DNA of 64,000 nucleotides from Lactobacillaceae bacterium. GTDB lineage: Bacteria > Pseudomonadota > Alphaproteobacteria > RF32 > CAG-239. The DNA is taken from contig JAISVX010000001.1 in NCBI GenBank assembly GCA_031271345.1, positions 327,564-391,563 of the forward strand. The letters run 5' to 3'. The translations under genes and the position numbers were made by a program. Position 1 is the stretch's first letter; every line of letters starts with the position of its first letter. Below are positions 15,829 to 23,421 of the stretch, piece by piece. The notes below the pieces were generated by a model. The model did no database searches and was not told the DNA's origin. It worked only from the letters and a program-made list of their open reading frames with translations.

Positions 15829-16177
15829 TTTTTTCTATTTGCCCGCGGATTTTTTCTAATCCGTATTTAATGTCTTTTTTCAATATATAAAAATCGCAAC
15901 CGGCGGTATTGTGTCTGCCGATTAGAACATAATCAAAATTTTTCATTGCATATTGCGGAAAAAACTCTCTCGCAAGGGCGCGGAGTCTGCGTCTTGCTCT
16001 ATTTCTAACAACGGCAGGACCTATTTTTTTGCTTGTGGTAAAACCGACTGTGGATTTTTTGTTTTCTGTACATAAACTTTGAGCCGCTTGGAGAATTATA
16101 CTTGAAGTAACTACTTTAATTCCCTTAGCGACTCTTAAAAAATCTGAACGTTTTTTTAAAGTTTCAAAACTTGTCAT
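15803..16177 (-). CDS. rnpA: Ribonuclease P protein component
   Basis: The 124-residue protein carries the RNR signature [16 protein letters not shown] and an N-terminal [10 protein letters not shown]. It binds RNase P RNA and helps process tRNA 5' leaders. It starts six bases after the rpmH stop and overlaps yidD by 26 bases. The RNase P RNA gene itself was not found in the window. Confidence 0.93.
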   Translation of the reverse strand: MTSFETLKKRSDFLRVAKGIKVVTSSIILQAAQSLCTENKKSTVGFTTSKKIGPAVVRNRARRRLRALAREFFPQYAMKNFDYVLIGRHNTAGCDFYILKKDIKYGLEKIRGQIEKNGSANQQN

Positions 16178-16183
16178 CCGATA

Positions 16184-16318
16184 TTACGCAGAAAGTCTTT
16201 TGCGTCCTCTTGCGCGGCGTGTTGCCAAAACTCTGCGGCCGCCAACCGTTGCCATACGCGCGCGAAAACCGTGGCGTCTTGCCCTGACTAGTTTACTTGG
16301 TTGAAATGTGCGTTTCAT
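16184..16318 (-). CDS. rpmH: 50S ribosomal protein L34
   Basis: A 44-residue basic protein reads [18 protein letters not shown] at its start, with [19 protein letters not shown] and a KRLSA end, matching L34 across its length. AGGAG lies upstream of the ATG, and a consensus promoter is at 16385-16413. It leads the rnpA-yidD-yidC-engB block. No dnaA lies upstream, as is usual in alphaproteobacteria. Confidence 0.97.
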   Translation of the reverse strand: MKRTFQPSKLVRARRHGFRARMATVGGRRVLATRRARGRKRLSA

Positions 16319-16384
16319 AACGTATCTCCTATACATGCCCCTCTAAAACCAATTTTGAAATTGGTCTTAAATTTAATTAGTAGC

Positions 16385-16413
16385 CTTATAGATTTAAAAA
16401 AAGCATAAGTCAA
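16385..16413 (-). promoter_or_regulatory. Promoter of rpmH-rnpA
   Basis: TTGACT (16413-16408) and TATAAG (16390-16385) have a 17-bp spacer on the minus strand. The leader contains an ACCAATTT/AAATTGGT hairpin at about 16350 just before rpmH. Confidence 0.7.
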
Positions 16414-16441
16414 CAGAAAAAAGGCATTTAGTTGAGTTTTT

Positions 16442-17704
16442 TTACTGTCCTATTCCGCCTTTTTCAGCATGCCTGCTCTTTTTAGACTGCATGTCCTGAG
16501 TCACTCCAAGCCAGTGTCCTCTTTCTTTTTTTAGATTGTCTTTTGCTTTTCTTTCAAATCTTGCAAAATAATCGGTTTGGAAAATTTTATCCTTGCTTAA
16601 AAATTTGTTTAGAACCGCGGTTCTGCCCGCCGCATATTTGCCGTCGTCAAAATGAGAATATTCTTTGCGGATATTTTGCGAATATGTTCCAAAGTTTCTG
16701 TTGTCTCCAAGGACAGCCAAATCTATATCTGCGATAATTTTTTCCTCTAAACTCATGTCCTCGGTTGTTTTATTATCTGTATGCTTGGTTGCCATAATAC
16801 ATTTGCGTACGATATTCAGGTCTTTTTTATCCGCTTTATGCATAAATGCCGCAGCCATTTTTGCAGACCTTTCTTCATCAAATTTATCGCCCGTATTTAT
16901 CGTGTCGTGAAAGAACATTGCGGTTTTTAATGCTATGATATTAGGGATTTTTCTGCCGGATTTTTTGTAAATATTTATTTGATTTAACCCATAGGCAATG
17001 TGGCTGAGATTGTGATGAGAGCGGTTTTGCGAATAGTGTTTGACAAGTTTGTTGAAATGAATGTCAATTTCGCCGTCGTCAAGTTTAAAATGCTTGCCTA
17101 TCTGTTGAAATTCGCCGTATAAATATTTTTTCATCAATTCATGATGTACGGCGGGGGCAACGAATTTTTGCGCGGCTATATATTCCCCGCAGTCGCACAA
17201 TCCCTTGCATGCGCTTGATGAAACATAAGCTAAATCCGTTTTCGGCACCATAATCCTGTCTGTTTTAATATCAACGCCGCGAACTTCCGCTAAAGCGTTG
17301 TTCATGTTTTCCAGCTGGGTTTCTTCGACGGTATCGCCTGCGTGCCTTTCTCCTCTAATCAGAGCTGTCGCGTTGTTTCTTATTGCGCAGTCAATAGTCA
17401 GGTCGTCATAAGAAGTGGTTTTTATTATGTCGGGATTTTTTTTGATTTTTTCAATTGCGGCAACTTCATAATCTAAGAAAGTTCTTCCGTTTATATGCCT
17501 GTTGTCGCAGCCTTCAACCAAGTCGTCTATCGTTTGTCTCGCAAGCTTTGCTCTTTCCTCTATATTGAACATTCCTCTTTTGGCGGGATTGACGCCAACG
17601 CCCACGATAACCTCGTCATAGCTTCCCAAAGCTTTGCATACTATCGCTAAGTGACCGACGGTAAAAGGGTCGAAAGAACCTGCGTAAAATCCGATTTTTT
17701 TCAT
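16442..17704 (-). CDS. Phosphopantetheine adenylyltransferase-like domain fused to an HD-type phosphohydrolase
   Basis: Residues 1-200 follow the CoaD plan: GSFDPFTVGH with the TxGH nucleotidyltransferase motif, VGVNPAKRGMFNIEER, LIRGERHAGD and VSSSACKGL. CoaD adenylylates 4'-phosphopantetheine in coenzyme A synthesis and is normally about 160 residues. The C-terminal half (about 205-400) has HHNLSHI and MFFHDTIN with EERSAKMAAAFM, matching the predicted HD-superfamily phosphohydrolases of COG4339. The fusion is unusual. The CoaD part carries an insert after residue 75. Whether it is the cell's CoaD or a paralogue cannot be told here. It is 18 bases behind the BI-1 gene. Confidence 0.75.
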   Translation of the reverse strand: MKKIGFYAGSFDPFTVGHLAIVCKALGSYDEVIVGVGVNPAKRGMFNIEERAKLARQTIDDLVEGCDNRHINGRTFLDYEVAAIEKIKKNPDIIKTTSYDDLTIDCAIRNNATALIRGERHAGDTVEETQLENMNNALAEVRGVDIKTDRIMVPKTDLAYVSSSACKGLCDCGEYIAAQKFVAPAVHHELMKKYLYGEFQQIGKHFKLDDGEIDIHFNKLVKHYSQNRSHHNLSHIAYGLNQINIYKKSGRKIPNIIALKTAMFFHDTINTGDKFDEERSAKMAAAFMHKADKKDLNIVRKCIMATKHTDNKTTEDMSLEEKIIADIDLAVLGDNRNFGTYSQNIRKEYSHFDDGKYAAGRTAVLNKFLSKDKIFQTDYFARFERKAKDNLKKERGHWLGVTQDMQSKKSRHAEKGGIGQ

Positions 17705-17722
17705 GGTAAAATCTCCGAATTA

Positions 17723-18427
17723 TTATCTTCTATCACCGAATAATCTTAACAAAGCCAGGAAAAGGTTGATGAAATCCAAATAGATTGACACCGCGCCGGA
17801 AACGACTTTTCTGGTCATAAGGTCTTCGTTGTCGTTTTCAGCATAAATATCGCGGATTTTCTGGGTGTCATAAGCGGTTAAGCCGACAAATATCCCGACA
17901 GCTAAAATAGATACGATAAAGCTTAAGCCCGTGCTGCCCAAAAAGATGTTAACCACAGATGCGATGATAATGCCCCATAAGCCCATAATCAGAAATGAAC
18001 CCATAGAGGTTAAGTCTTTTTTTGTCGTATATCCGTAAATACTCATACCGCCAAACATAGCAGCGGTAATTAAGAAAATTCTGGTTACGCTTGTGCCTGT
18101 GTAAGCAAGAAGTATGGGAGCCAAAGACATGCCCATGACAGCGGAGAAAGCCCAGAAAAAGCCTTTTACGGCATTAGTAGAACCTTTGGTTAAAACGCTT
18201 GCAAAAGCAAAAGCCATAACCAACGGCGCAAAAAGAATTATCCAGCCGAAAACAGACAAGCCTTCAGGCGTAAAAAACAGGTTGAAAAGCGGGGTGTATA
18301 CCGTGAAATAAGCAGCCATGGCAGTTACAATCAGACCGCCAGCCATGTAGTTGTAAACTTTAGACATATATACGCGCAAACCTTCGTCTACTCTTTCAAC
18401 GGTTTTTACTTGAGTTTTATTTTCCAT
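17723..18427 (-). CDS. Bax inhibitor-1 (BI-1/YccA) family membrane protein
   Basis: The 234-residue protein has seven predicted helices, the N-terminal VYNYMAGGLIVTAMAAY and the C-terminal family segment TAYDTQKI, followed by a helix ending SIYLDFINLFLALLRLF. These match the bacterial BI-1 family (YccA/YbhL), thought to be ion-leak or protease-modulating channels. It has its own promoter (18460-18488) and is followed by the coaD-HD fusion. Confidence 0.88.
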   Translation of the reverse strand: MENKTQVKTVERVDEGLRVYMSKVYNYMAGGLIVTAMAAYFTVYTPLFNLFFTPEGLSVFGWIILFAPLVMAFAFASVLTKGSTNAVKGFFWAFSAVMGMSLAPILLAYTGTSVTRIFLITAAMFGGMSIYGYTTKKDLTSMGSFLIMGLWGIIIASVVNIFLGSTGLSFIVSILAVGIFVGLTAYDTQKIRDIYAENDNEDLMTRKVVSGAVSIYLDFINLFLALLRLFGDRR

Positions 18428-18459
18428 TTCAATCTCCTAAAAAAATTAGCTGTTAGTGA

Positions 18460-18488
18460 TAATATAGTTTTTTTTGATTAGACAATCA
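18460..18488 (-). promoter_or_regulatory. Promoter of the BI-1 family gene
   Basis: TTGATT (18488-18483) and TATATT (18465-18460) have a 17-bp spacer on the minus strand, 33 bases upstream of the start, which has AGGAG before it. Confidence 0.5.
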
Positions 18489-18505
18489 ATAGAAGTGACA
18501 AATTT

Positions 18506-19228
18506 TTACTCATAAATATTGAGCTTTTTGCCGTTGTTCTTGAGCCAGTTTTTGCCTTTTATATATTCGGGGTATAGATTTTTAACGCAAACCCAAAATT
18601 CTTTTGAGTGGTCCTGATGCTTGAGGTGCGAGACTTCGTGGGATACAAGGTATTCGATGACAAAATACGGAGCTAAAGCGACTCTCCAGTTGTAGTTTAT
18701 GTTGCCATAAGACGAGCAGCTGCCCCATCTTGACTTTGTGTCTTTTATAACGACGCTGTTTAATTTGCAGCCGACCAGCAGGGCTTTTGCTTTTGACAAT
18801 TTATAAAATTCGTCTTTCGCCTGCTTTTTTATAAAATCTTTTACTCTGCGGTGAAGAAAACCTTTTTCTCCAGAGACTTTTAATATATCGCCGTCAATTT
18901 GAACTCCGAGCTTTTGTTCCGGGCAGTGTTTTATTGTCAGTTCTTTTCCAAAGATTGATATTCTTTCATTATCTTGAAATTTTTCAGGTTTAACGGTTTG
19001 GGATAATTTATCTTCAATCCAGGAGATATTGTTTTTTACAAAGTTAAAGCCGAGCTTGTTGGATGCAAGAGTAGGCATGGAAAGGGTAGGGATTTGATTT
19101 TTGCCGTCTATTTTAAGGGTCATTTTTTTTGCGCGGGAATTTCTTTTAACATTTATATCAATGTTAAGTTCATTTTTTATCTGCTCTCTAAGCTTAGAGG
19201 TCTTCCCAGTCAACAATGTAATTATCAT
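18506..19228 (-). CDS. YgjP-type zinc metallopeptidase (DUF45/WLM-like)
   Basis: The 240-residue protein has the zinc motif HEVSHLKHQDHSKEFW (HExxH plus a downstream His) in its C-terminal third, preceded by KSRWGSCSSYGNINYNW. These are the hallmarks of the YgjP-like metallopeptidase family; its members are predicted cytoplasmic proteases of unknown substrate. The start lies within the last 35 bases of the UPF0260 gene before it, so it is the last gene of the dnaB operon. Confidence 0.82.
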   Translation of the reverse strand: MIITLLTGKTSKLREQIKNELNIDINVKRNSRAKKMTLKIDGKNQIPTLSMPTLASNKLGFNFVKNNISWIEDKLSQTVKPEKFQDNERISIFGKELTIKHCPEQKLGVQIDGDILKVSGEKGFLHRRVKDFIKKQAKDEFYKLSKAKALLVGCKLNSVVIKDTKSRWGSCSSYGNINYNWRVALAPYFVIEYLVSHEVSHLKHQDHSKEFWVCVKNLYPEYIKGKNWLKNNGKKLNIYE

Positions 19229-19694
19229 AATCTTTGATACCTGTTTCCGATACTATATCTCTATCTTTTAACGACATTTTTGCGTCATGTATAGAGGCTG
19301 CTTTTCCAGTGATTAGCGGGTGCCACTCGGGCAGGTCGTATCCGTTGTCCAGCAGCCAATAGGCGCAAGTTTTGGGAAGCCATCTTGGTTTTTCTCTCAC
19401 CGCTTTTAAGTCGATGTCCCTGCAGTCATGCACTTTTTCAAACCGTTTTTCATATATACTGCACGAGCAGTTGCCGCAATTTAAAAAGCGGCAGTGGGTG
19501 TTGGTAAAATGCACTTTGTTTTTTATTTCAATTTTGTTCAAGCAGCATTTGCCGCAGCCATCGCAAAGAATTTCCCATTCTTCTCTGCTCATTTCTTCAA
19601 GTTTTTTCTTTTCCCAAAACTTATGTTCGAATCTGCCGAGGTCGTCGAATCGTGACTGCGGGTCGAAATCTTCTATGAAATAACTTTTGCTCAT
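19194..19694 (-). CDS. UPF0260 (YcgN-like) Cys-rich protein, second paralogue
   Basis: The 166-residue protein contains CDGCGKCCLNKI, HCRFLNCGNCSCSIYEKR, KTCAYW and DLPEWHPLITG, matching the UPF0260/YcgN family, which is a predicted Zn/Fe-binding (CxxxCxxCC-type) family of unknown function. It overlaps its paralogue upstream by four bases (ATGA) and the YgjP-type gene downstream by 35 bases. Confidence 0.82.
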   Translation of the reverse strand: MSKSYFIEDFDPQSRFDDLGRFEHKFWEKKKLEEMSREEWEILCDGCGKCCLNKIEIKNKVHFTNTHCRFLNCGNCSCSIYEKRFEKVHDCRDIDLKAVREKPRWLPKTCAYWLLDNGYDLPEWHPLITGKAASIHDAKMSLKDRDIVSETGIKDYDNYIVDWEDL

Positions 19695-20125
19695 AGGAAA
19701 TCCTCCTCAATTATGAAGTCTTCCCAATCGTCTTCATCAACTTTTGTCTGGCAGGTACATCTGCCTTTTATGCTGTACGCGCTTTTTAACAAGCTGCCTG
19801 TAACCAGCGGGTGCCAGTCCGGCAAGTCTTTGCTTTCGTATAATATTCTGTATGCGCAGGTTTTCGGCATCCATTCAATCTTGTCAATGTTGCTCATGTC
19901 AAGTTTTAGACACTCAGGCACGACAATTCGGCGGGTGTCATAGATGCTGCATTTGCAGTTGTTATGGTCAAAATATCTGCATACGAGGTTAGTGTAAAAA
20001 ACCTCTTCGGTTTCATCATCCTGAAGTTTTACAAGACAGCATTTGCCGCAGTTGGAGCAGATACTTTCCCATTCTTCTTCCGAGAATTCATTGAGTTTTT
20101 TATTTTTCCAAAATTTATTTTGCAA
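19691..20125 (-). CDS. UPF0260 (YcgN-like) Cys-rich protein, first paralogue
   Basis: The 144-residue protein shares CSNCGKCCLVKL, CRYFDHNNCKCSIYDTR, KTCAYR and DLPDWHPLVTG with the next gene, so the pair looks like a tandem duplication that has since diverged. It has a further CTCQTKVD stretch near the C-terminus that the paralogue lacks. It lies eight bases behind dnaB. Confidence 0.82.
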   Translation of the reverse strand: MQNKFWKNKKLNEFSEEEWESICSNCGKCCLVKLQDDETEEVFYTNLVCRYFDHNNCKCSIYDTRRIVVPECLKLDMSNIDKIEWMPKTCAYRILYESKDLPDWHPLVTGSLLKSAYSIKGRCTCQTKVDEDDWEDFIIEEDFL

Positions 20126-20133
20126 AGTCGTTA

Positions 20134-21600
20134 CTATCCATTTTGTTCCGGCAGGTATTCTTCATTTGTTAAGTTGCCAAATTGCGCAAAATCTCCGTTC
20201 CAGTATAGTTGAACAGTGCCTGTCGGACCATGACGCTGCTTGCCGATAATCACTTCGGCAAGATTTTGCGTTTTGCGTTTTTTCATTTCCCATTCTTCCA
20301 ATCTTTGCTGAAGTCTTTCGGTCGTTTCGGTCGCCTTTTGTTTTGGCTCGTCGTTTTGTATGTAATAATGTTCGCGGTAAACAAACATTACAATGTCCGC
20401 GTCCTGCTCGATAGAACCAGATTCACGCAAATCCGACATAACGGGTCTTTTATCTTCTCTTTGCTCAACTCCGCGGTTTAGCTGCGACAATGCAATTACT
20501 GGAACATCAAGTTCTTTTGCTAAGATTTTCAGTCCGCGCGATATTTCGGAAAGTTCCTGCACGCGGTTATCGCTTTTTTTGCCATCTCCCGTAATAAGCT
20601 GGATATAGTCTATTACAATCAGTCCTAAGCCTTTGTTTCTTTTTAATCTTCTGGCGCGGGTTCTTATGGCGTTTATAGTTAAGCCCGGGGTATCGTCAAT
20701 ATATAAAGGAATCCTTTCCAGCTCTCTAACTGCGGCGGCGATTCTGGTAAATTCCGCGTTATCAAGTTCGCCAGTCCTCATTTTGTGACCGTTTGTCTGG
20801 GTGACGGTGGCAAGAACGCGGCTTGCGAGCTGGTCGGCAGACATCTCTAAAGAGAAAAACGCAACGCCTTTGTCTTTTGTATCCAGGTTTTTTGAGTGCA
20901 TCATATATTCGGCGACATTATACGCTATGTTAGTTGCCAAAGCAGTTTTTCCCATGGCGGGACGTCCGGCAATAATCAAAAGGTCAGAGTTGTTCAAACC
21001 GCCGGTTTTGGTATCAAGCCTGTCCAGCCCGGTTGGGAGTCCTGATATTTTTTCTTCTTTTTGATATGCTTTTTCAATGTATCCGAGAGATGAAGTCAAT
21101 GCTTCGGAAAAATCGATGAATCCGCCGTGCGCATCGCTTTGGTTCGACAGTTCAAAGAGTTTTCTCTCGGCGTTTTCAATTTGGTCGACAGCGCTGGAAT
21201 CGAGACTTTCCTTAGCGGCGTCGCTTGCAATATCGTATCCTGCGGAAATCAGCTCGCGTCTTAGATATTTGTCATAAATAAAATTTGCGTAATATTCAAT
21301 GTTTGTCAGCGGAGACGCGCTGTTGGCAAGCTGTACTAAATATTTATATCCGCCGACCTCGTCAAGAATTTTTTCCTGCTCAAAATAGCTTTTAAGGTTT
21401 GTAACTTCCGCCACATGTCCGCGCTGGATGAGTTTTGAAATAACTTCATATATTTTTACATGCACAGGGTCGGCAAAGTGGCGGGGCTTTAAAAACTCGG
21501 ACACCTTTTCAAAAGCTTTATTGTTGGCAAGCAGCGCGCCCAAAAGAGTTTGTTCGGCTTCCAAGCTTTGAGGCAGGTTTTTAGTATCTGGCTTTTCCAT
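20134..21600 (-). CDS. dnaB: Replicative DNA helicase
   Basis: The 488-residue protein has an N-terminal helical domain (about 10-155) beginning LPQSLEAEQTLLGALL, then the RecA-type helicase core with Walker A GRPAMGKT (about 208), Walker B LIVIDYIQLI, an ALSQLNRGVEQREDKRP stretch and DLRESGSIEQDAD. DnaB unwinds DNA at the fork and has the normal family length. It leads a four-gene operon with two UPF0260 genes and a YgjP-type protease gene. Confidence 0.96.
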   Translation of the reverse strand: MEKPDTKNLPQSLEAEQTLLGALLANNKAFEKVSEFLKPRHFADPVHVKIYEVISKLIQRGHVAEVTNLKSYFEQEKILDEVGGYKYLVQLANSASPLTNIEYYANFIYDKYLRRELISAGYDIASDAAKESLDSSAVDQIENAERKLFELSNQSDAHGGFIDFSEALTSSLGYIEKAYQKEEKISGLPTGLDRLDTKTGGLNNSDLLIIAGRPAMGKTALATNIAYNVAEYMMHSKNLDTKDKGVAFFSLEMSADQLASRVLATVTQTNGHKMRTGELDNAEFTRIAAAVRELERIPLYIDDTPGLTINAIRTRARRLKRNKGLGLIVIDYIQLITGDGKKSDNRVQELSEISRGLKILAKELDVPVIALSQLNRGVEQREDKRPVMSDLRESGSIEQDADIVMFVYREHYYIQNDEPKQKATETTERLQQRLEEWEMKKRKTQNLAEVIIGKQRHGPTGTVQLYWNGDFAQFGNLTNEEYLPEQNG

Positions 21601-21688
21601 TTTTGTCGTCCCATGATTGTATTAGATTGTGTTTTTTATACCCAATATTTTTCTAAAACACAAAACAATGCTGAAATAAAAACAGGAC

Positions 21689-21719
21689 TTATTCACACCC
21701 TGTTGATAACGGGGATAAC
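21689..21719. promoter_or_regulatory. Cluster of DnaA-box-like 9-mers upstream of dnaB
   Basis: Within 31 bp there are TTATTCACA (21689-21697, one mismatch to TTATCCACA), TGTTGATAA (21701-21709, complement TTATCAACA, one mismatch) and GGGGATAAC (21711-21719, complement GTTATCCCC, poorer). It lies 90 bp upstream of the dnaB start. Such clusters can regulate genes by DnaA, or can arise by chance in AT-rich DNA. Confidence 0.3.
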
Positions 21720-21734
21720 TCCTTATTTTTCTAT

Positions 21735-21765
21735 AAAAAAATATCCCCGTAAAAACAGGGATATA
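21735..21765 (-). terminator. Terminator of rpmB
   Basis: The stem ATATCCC / GGGATAT (21741-21765) with a ten-base CG-containing loop is followed on the minus strand by seven T residues, 19 bases downstream of the rpmB stop. Confidence 0.8.
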
Positions 21766-21783
21766 AAAAACTTTTTTATTTAA

Positions 21784-22062
21784 TTATTTTGCGCCGGCAA
21801 TAGATTTTTTAATCTTTTTAGCTTCAGCAGATAATTTTGTGTTTGAAGTAGACTCTAAATATGCGTCCAAACCACCATTGTGTTCAATAGTGCGAAGAGT
21901 TTTGGTACACACTTTTAATTTGAACACGCGACCAAGAGTTTCAGAAAGAAGAGAAACTACTTGCAAGTTTGGTAAAAAACGACGGCGAGTCTTATTATTA
22001 GCGTGACTAACGTTATTGCCACTCATAACGCCTGTGCCACTTATATCACATCTTCTAGCCAT
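21784..22062 (-). CDS. rpmB: 50S ribosomal protein L28
   Basis: The 92-residue basic protein begins [24 protein letters not shown] with [10 protein letters not shown], matching the L28 family (the N-terminal GK..GN.VSHSN type region). It has its own promoter at 22108-22136, and an AGGGG element precedes the ATG. It lies in front of dnaB with a terminator between them. Confidence 0.95.
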   Translation of the reverse strand: MARRCDISGTGVMSGNNVSHANNKTRRRFLPNLQVVSLLSETLGRVFKLKVCTKTLRTIEHNGGLDAYLESTSNTKLSAEAKKIKKSIAGAK

Positions 22063-22107
22063 TTTAAAATACCCCTAAACTTTTATCTTTATATTAAACT
22101 GTTGCTC

Positions 22108-22136
22108 TTAATACATATATTGAGAATAAAAGTCAA
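22108..22136 (-). promoter_or_regulatory. Promoter of rpmB
   Basis: TTGACT (22136-22131) and TATTAA (22113-22108) are spaced by 17 bp on the minus strand, 46 bases upstream of the ATG. Confidence 0.6.
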
Positions 22137-22214
22137 GAAGAAAAATGGAGCTTATAATGCATATTATAATTAAAAAGTAATGTTTTTTTATTAAATATAA
22201 TATATTTTACTTTT

Positions 22215-22291
22215 GTACCTGTAGCTCAGTTGGATAGAGTGTTGGCCTCCGACGCCAAAGGTCAGGGGTTCGAATCCCCTCAGGTACGCCA
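22215..22291 (+). tRNA. tRNA-Arg(CCG)
   Basis: The 77-nt cloverleaf has acceptor GTACCTG/CAGGTAC, an anticodon loop CTCCGAC (anticodon CCG) between TTGGC and GCCAA, a T-arm GGGGTTCGAATCCCC, and an encoded CCA. It decodes CGG. Its last 19 bases recur at 22449-22467. Confidence 0.95.
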
Positions 22292-22332
22292 CTTTATCTA
22301 ATATCCACTTGCAGGGGATATTAGATAAAGTG
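22290..22332. repeat. 17-bp perfect inverted repeat overlapping the tRNA-Arg 3' end
   Basis: CACTTTATCTAATATCC (22290-22306) pairs fully with GGATATTAGATAAAGTG (22316-22332) around a nine-base loop. There is no T-run after it, so it is not an ordinary terminator. The left arm begins at the CA of the tRNA's CCA. Confidence 0.8.
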
Positions 22333-22632
22333 ATGAGTATATTGAGGTTTGAACCCCTGAGGAAAGGGGTTTGAAACAAGGAGCAGGCGAGACGGTAGTA
22401 TCGCCGAAAGAGCGACGAAGTTCGGCGTAATAAGCGTAGCGAGTAGCCAATCCCCTCAGGTACGCCAGCCTTCGCTTTATGAGCTTCGGCTGGCAAGCCG
22501 ACGGATAGCGAATAGTTAGAGAAGGTTAGTCGTACGAAGCCTGAAGGGCGAAGTAGGATATTAAGGATAATGAAATTGCATTATGTTTATATATTACAAA
22601 TTGAACTTTTAAGATAAATCTTGAGGAAAAGC
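22292..22632. other. Gene-free region downstream of tRNA-Arg with a copy of the tRNA 3' end
   Basis: This 341-bp stretch holds no credible gene. It contains the 17-bp inverted repeat, an inverted scrap of the tRNA T-arm (GAACCCCTGA near 22350) and an exact 19-base copy of the tRNA-Arg 3' end (22449-22467, AATCCCCTCAGGTACGCCA). It also has a GCCAGCC/GGCTGGC hairpin (22464-22494) and a GC-rich segment of unusual composition. No integrase is nearby. It looks like a repeat-element cluster or the scar of an element that used the tRNA as an attachment site. Confidence 0.6.
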
Positions 22633-23421
22633 ATGAGAAATAAAGTTCTTATTTATAGAGATTATGGCTGTTCGGATATAAATAATTTATACGACGGTTT
22701 AGTTTCTTATTTTGAAAATACAAAAATTGACGTCGGTTTTGTCGACGCTTCCGAGATAATAAAAGAAGACGCGCTTAACGAAGATGTTTTGGCATTTTTT
22801 CTTCCCGGCGGGGCTTCAACGCCTTTTCGGATGAAGCTGAAAACGCAGGGCGACGCAAAAATAAAAGAATATGTTGAAAACGGCGGAGTTTATTTTGGAA
22901 TCTGCGCGGGGGCATATTACGCGTGCAGCAGCATAAATTTTGAAAACGGAATTCCCGAGCTGCATATAAAAACGGATGAAGCTCTTAAATTTATTAATGC
23001 GGAGGCTGTCGGAACTTTAAGAAAACAATTAAATATTGCGCCTTATTCAAAATCTGCCGATTCTGCGAGAGCCGTAAGCATCAAATGGATGGAGGATGAT
23101 GAAAGCCATGTATGCTATTATCACGGCGGACCATATTTTAATGTTGAGGGAAACAATGCAAAAGTTTTGGCTGTTTATGAGGGGATAGAGAACAATGCCC
23201 TTCCAGCCGTTGTCAGCAGCCAGTATGGCAAAGGAATGGTAATTGCCTCGGGCGTGCATTTTGAAGACACTGGGAAACAGCTTGGCAAAGCGGTTCATCT
23301 TCTGAGAAGAGATTATGGACAGGCAAGAAAAAATGCCCTGGTTTTGGAAAAAAATGAAGAATCCAGAAAAGCATTGTTTAATAAGTTGATGAGTTCGATA
23401 GGCTGTATAAAATATCGCTGA
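22633..23421 (+). CDS. BPL_N-type glutamine-amidotransferase-like protein
   Basis: The 262-residue protein has the class I glutamine amidotransferase fold: FFLPGGASTPF, an elbow nucleophile in GICAGAYYA, and SSQYGKGMVIASGVHFE. It resembles the N-terminal domain of eukaryotic biotin-protein ligases (PF09825); the bacterial members are of unknown function and act in the cytoplasm. I use the ATG at 22633, with GAGGAAAA upstream, instead of the TTG at 22621. Its 3' end overlaps the convergent ADA-SLOG gene by 44 bases. Confidence 0.72.
   Translation: MRNKVLIYRDYGCSDINNLYDGLVSYFENTKIDVGFVDASEIIKEDALNEDVLAFFLPGGASTPFRMKLKTQGDAKIKEYVENGGVYFGICAGAYYACSSINFENGIPELHIKTDEALKFINAEAVGTLRKQLNIAPYSKSADSARAVSIKWMEDDESHVCYYHGGPYFNVEGNNAKVLAVYEGIENNALPAVVSSQYGKGMVIASGVHFEDTGKQLGKAVHLLRRDYGQARKNALVLEKNEESRKALFNKLMSSIGCIKYR

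Noticed and set aside
22191..22496. A 101-codon minus-strand frame across tRNA-Arg
   Set aside because: It is the antisense of the tRNA and its repeat-rich flank. The peptide contains the RGFEPLTFGVGGQHS-type sequence known from spurious ORFs over tRNAs.
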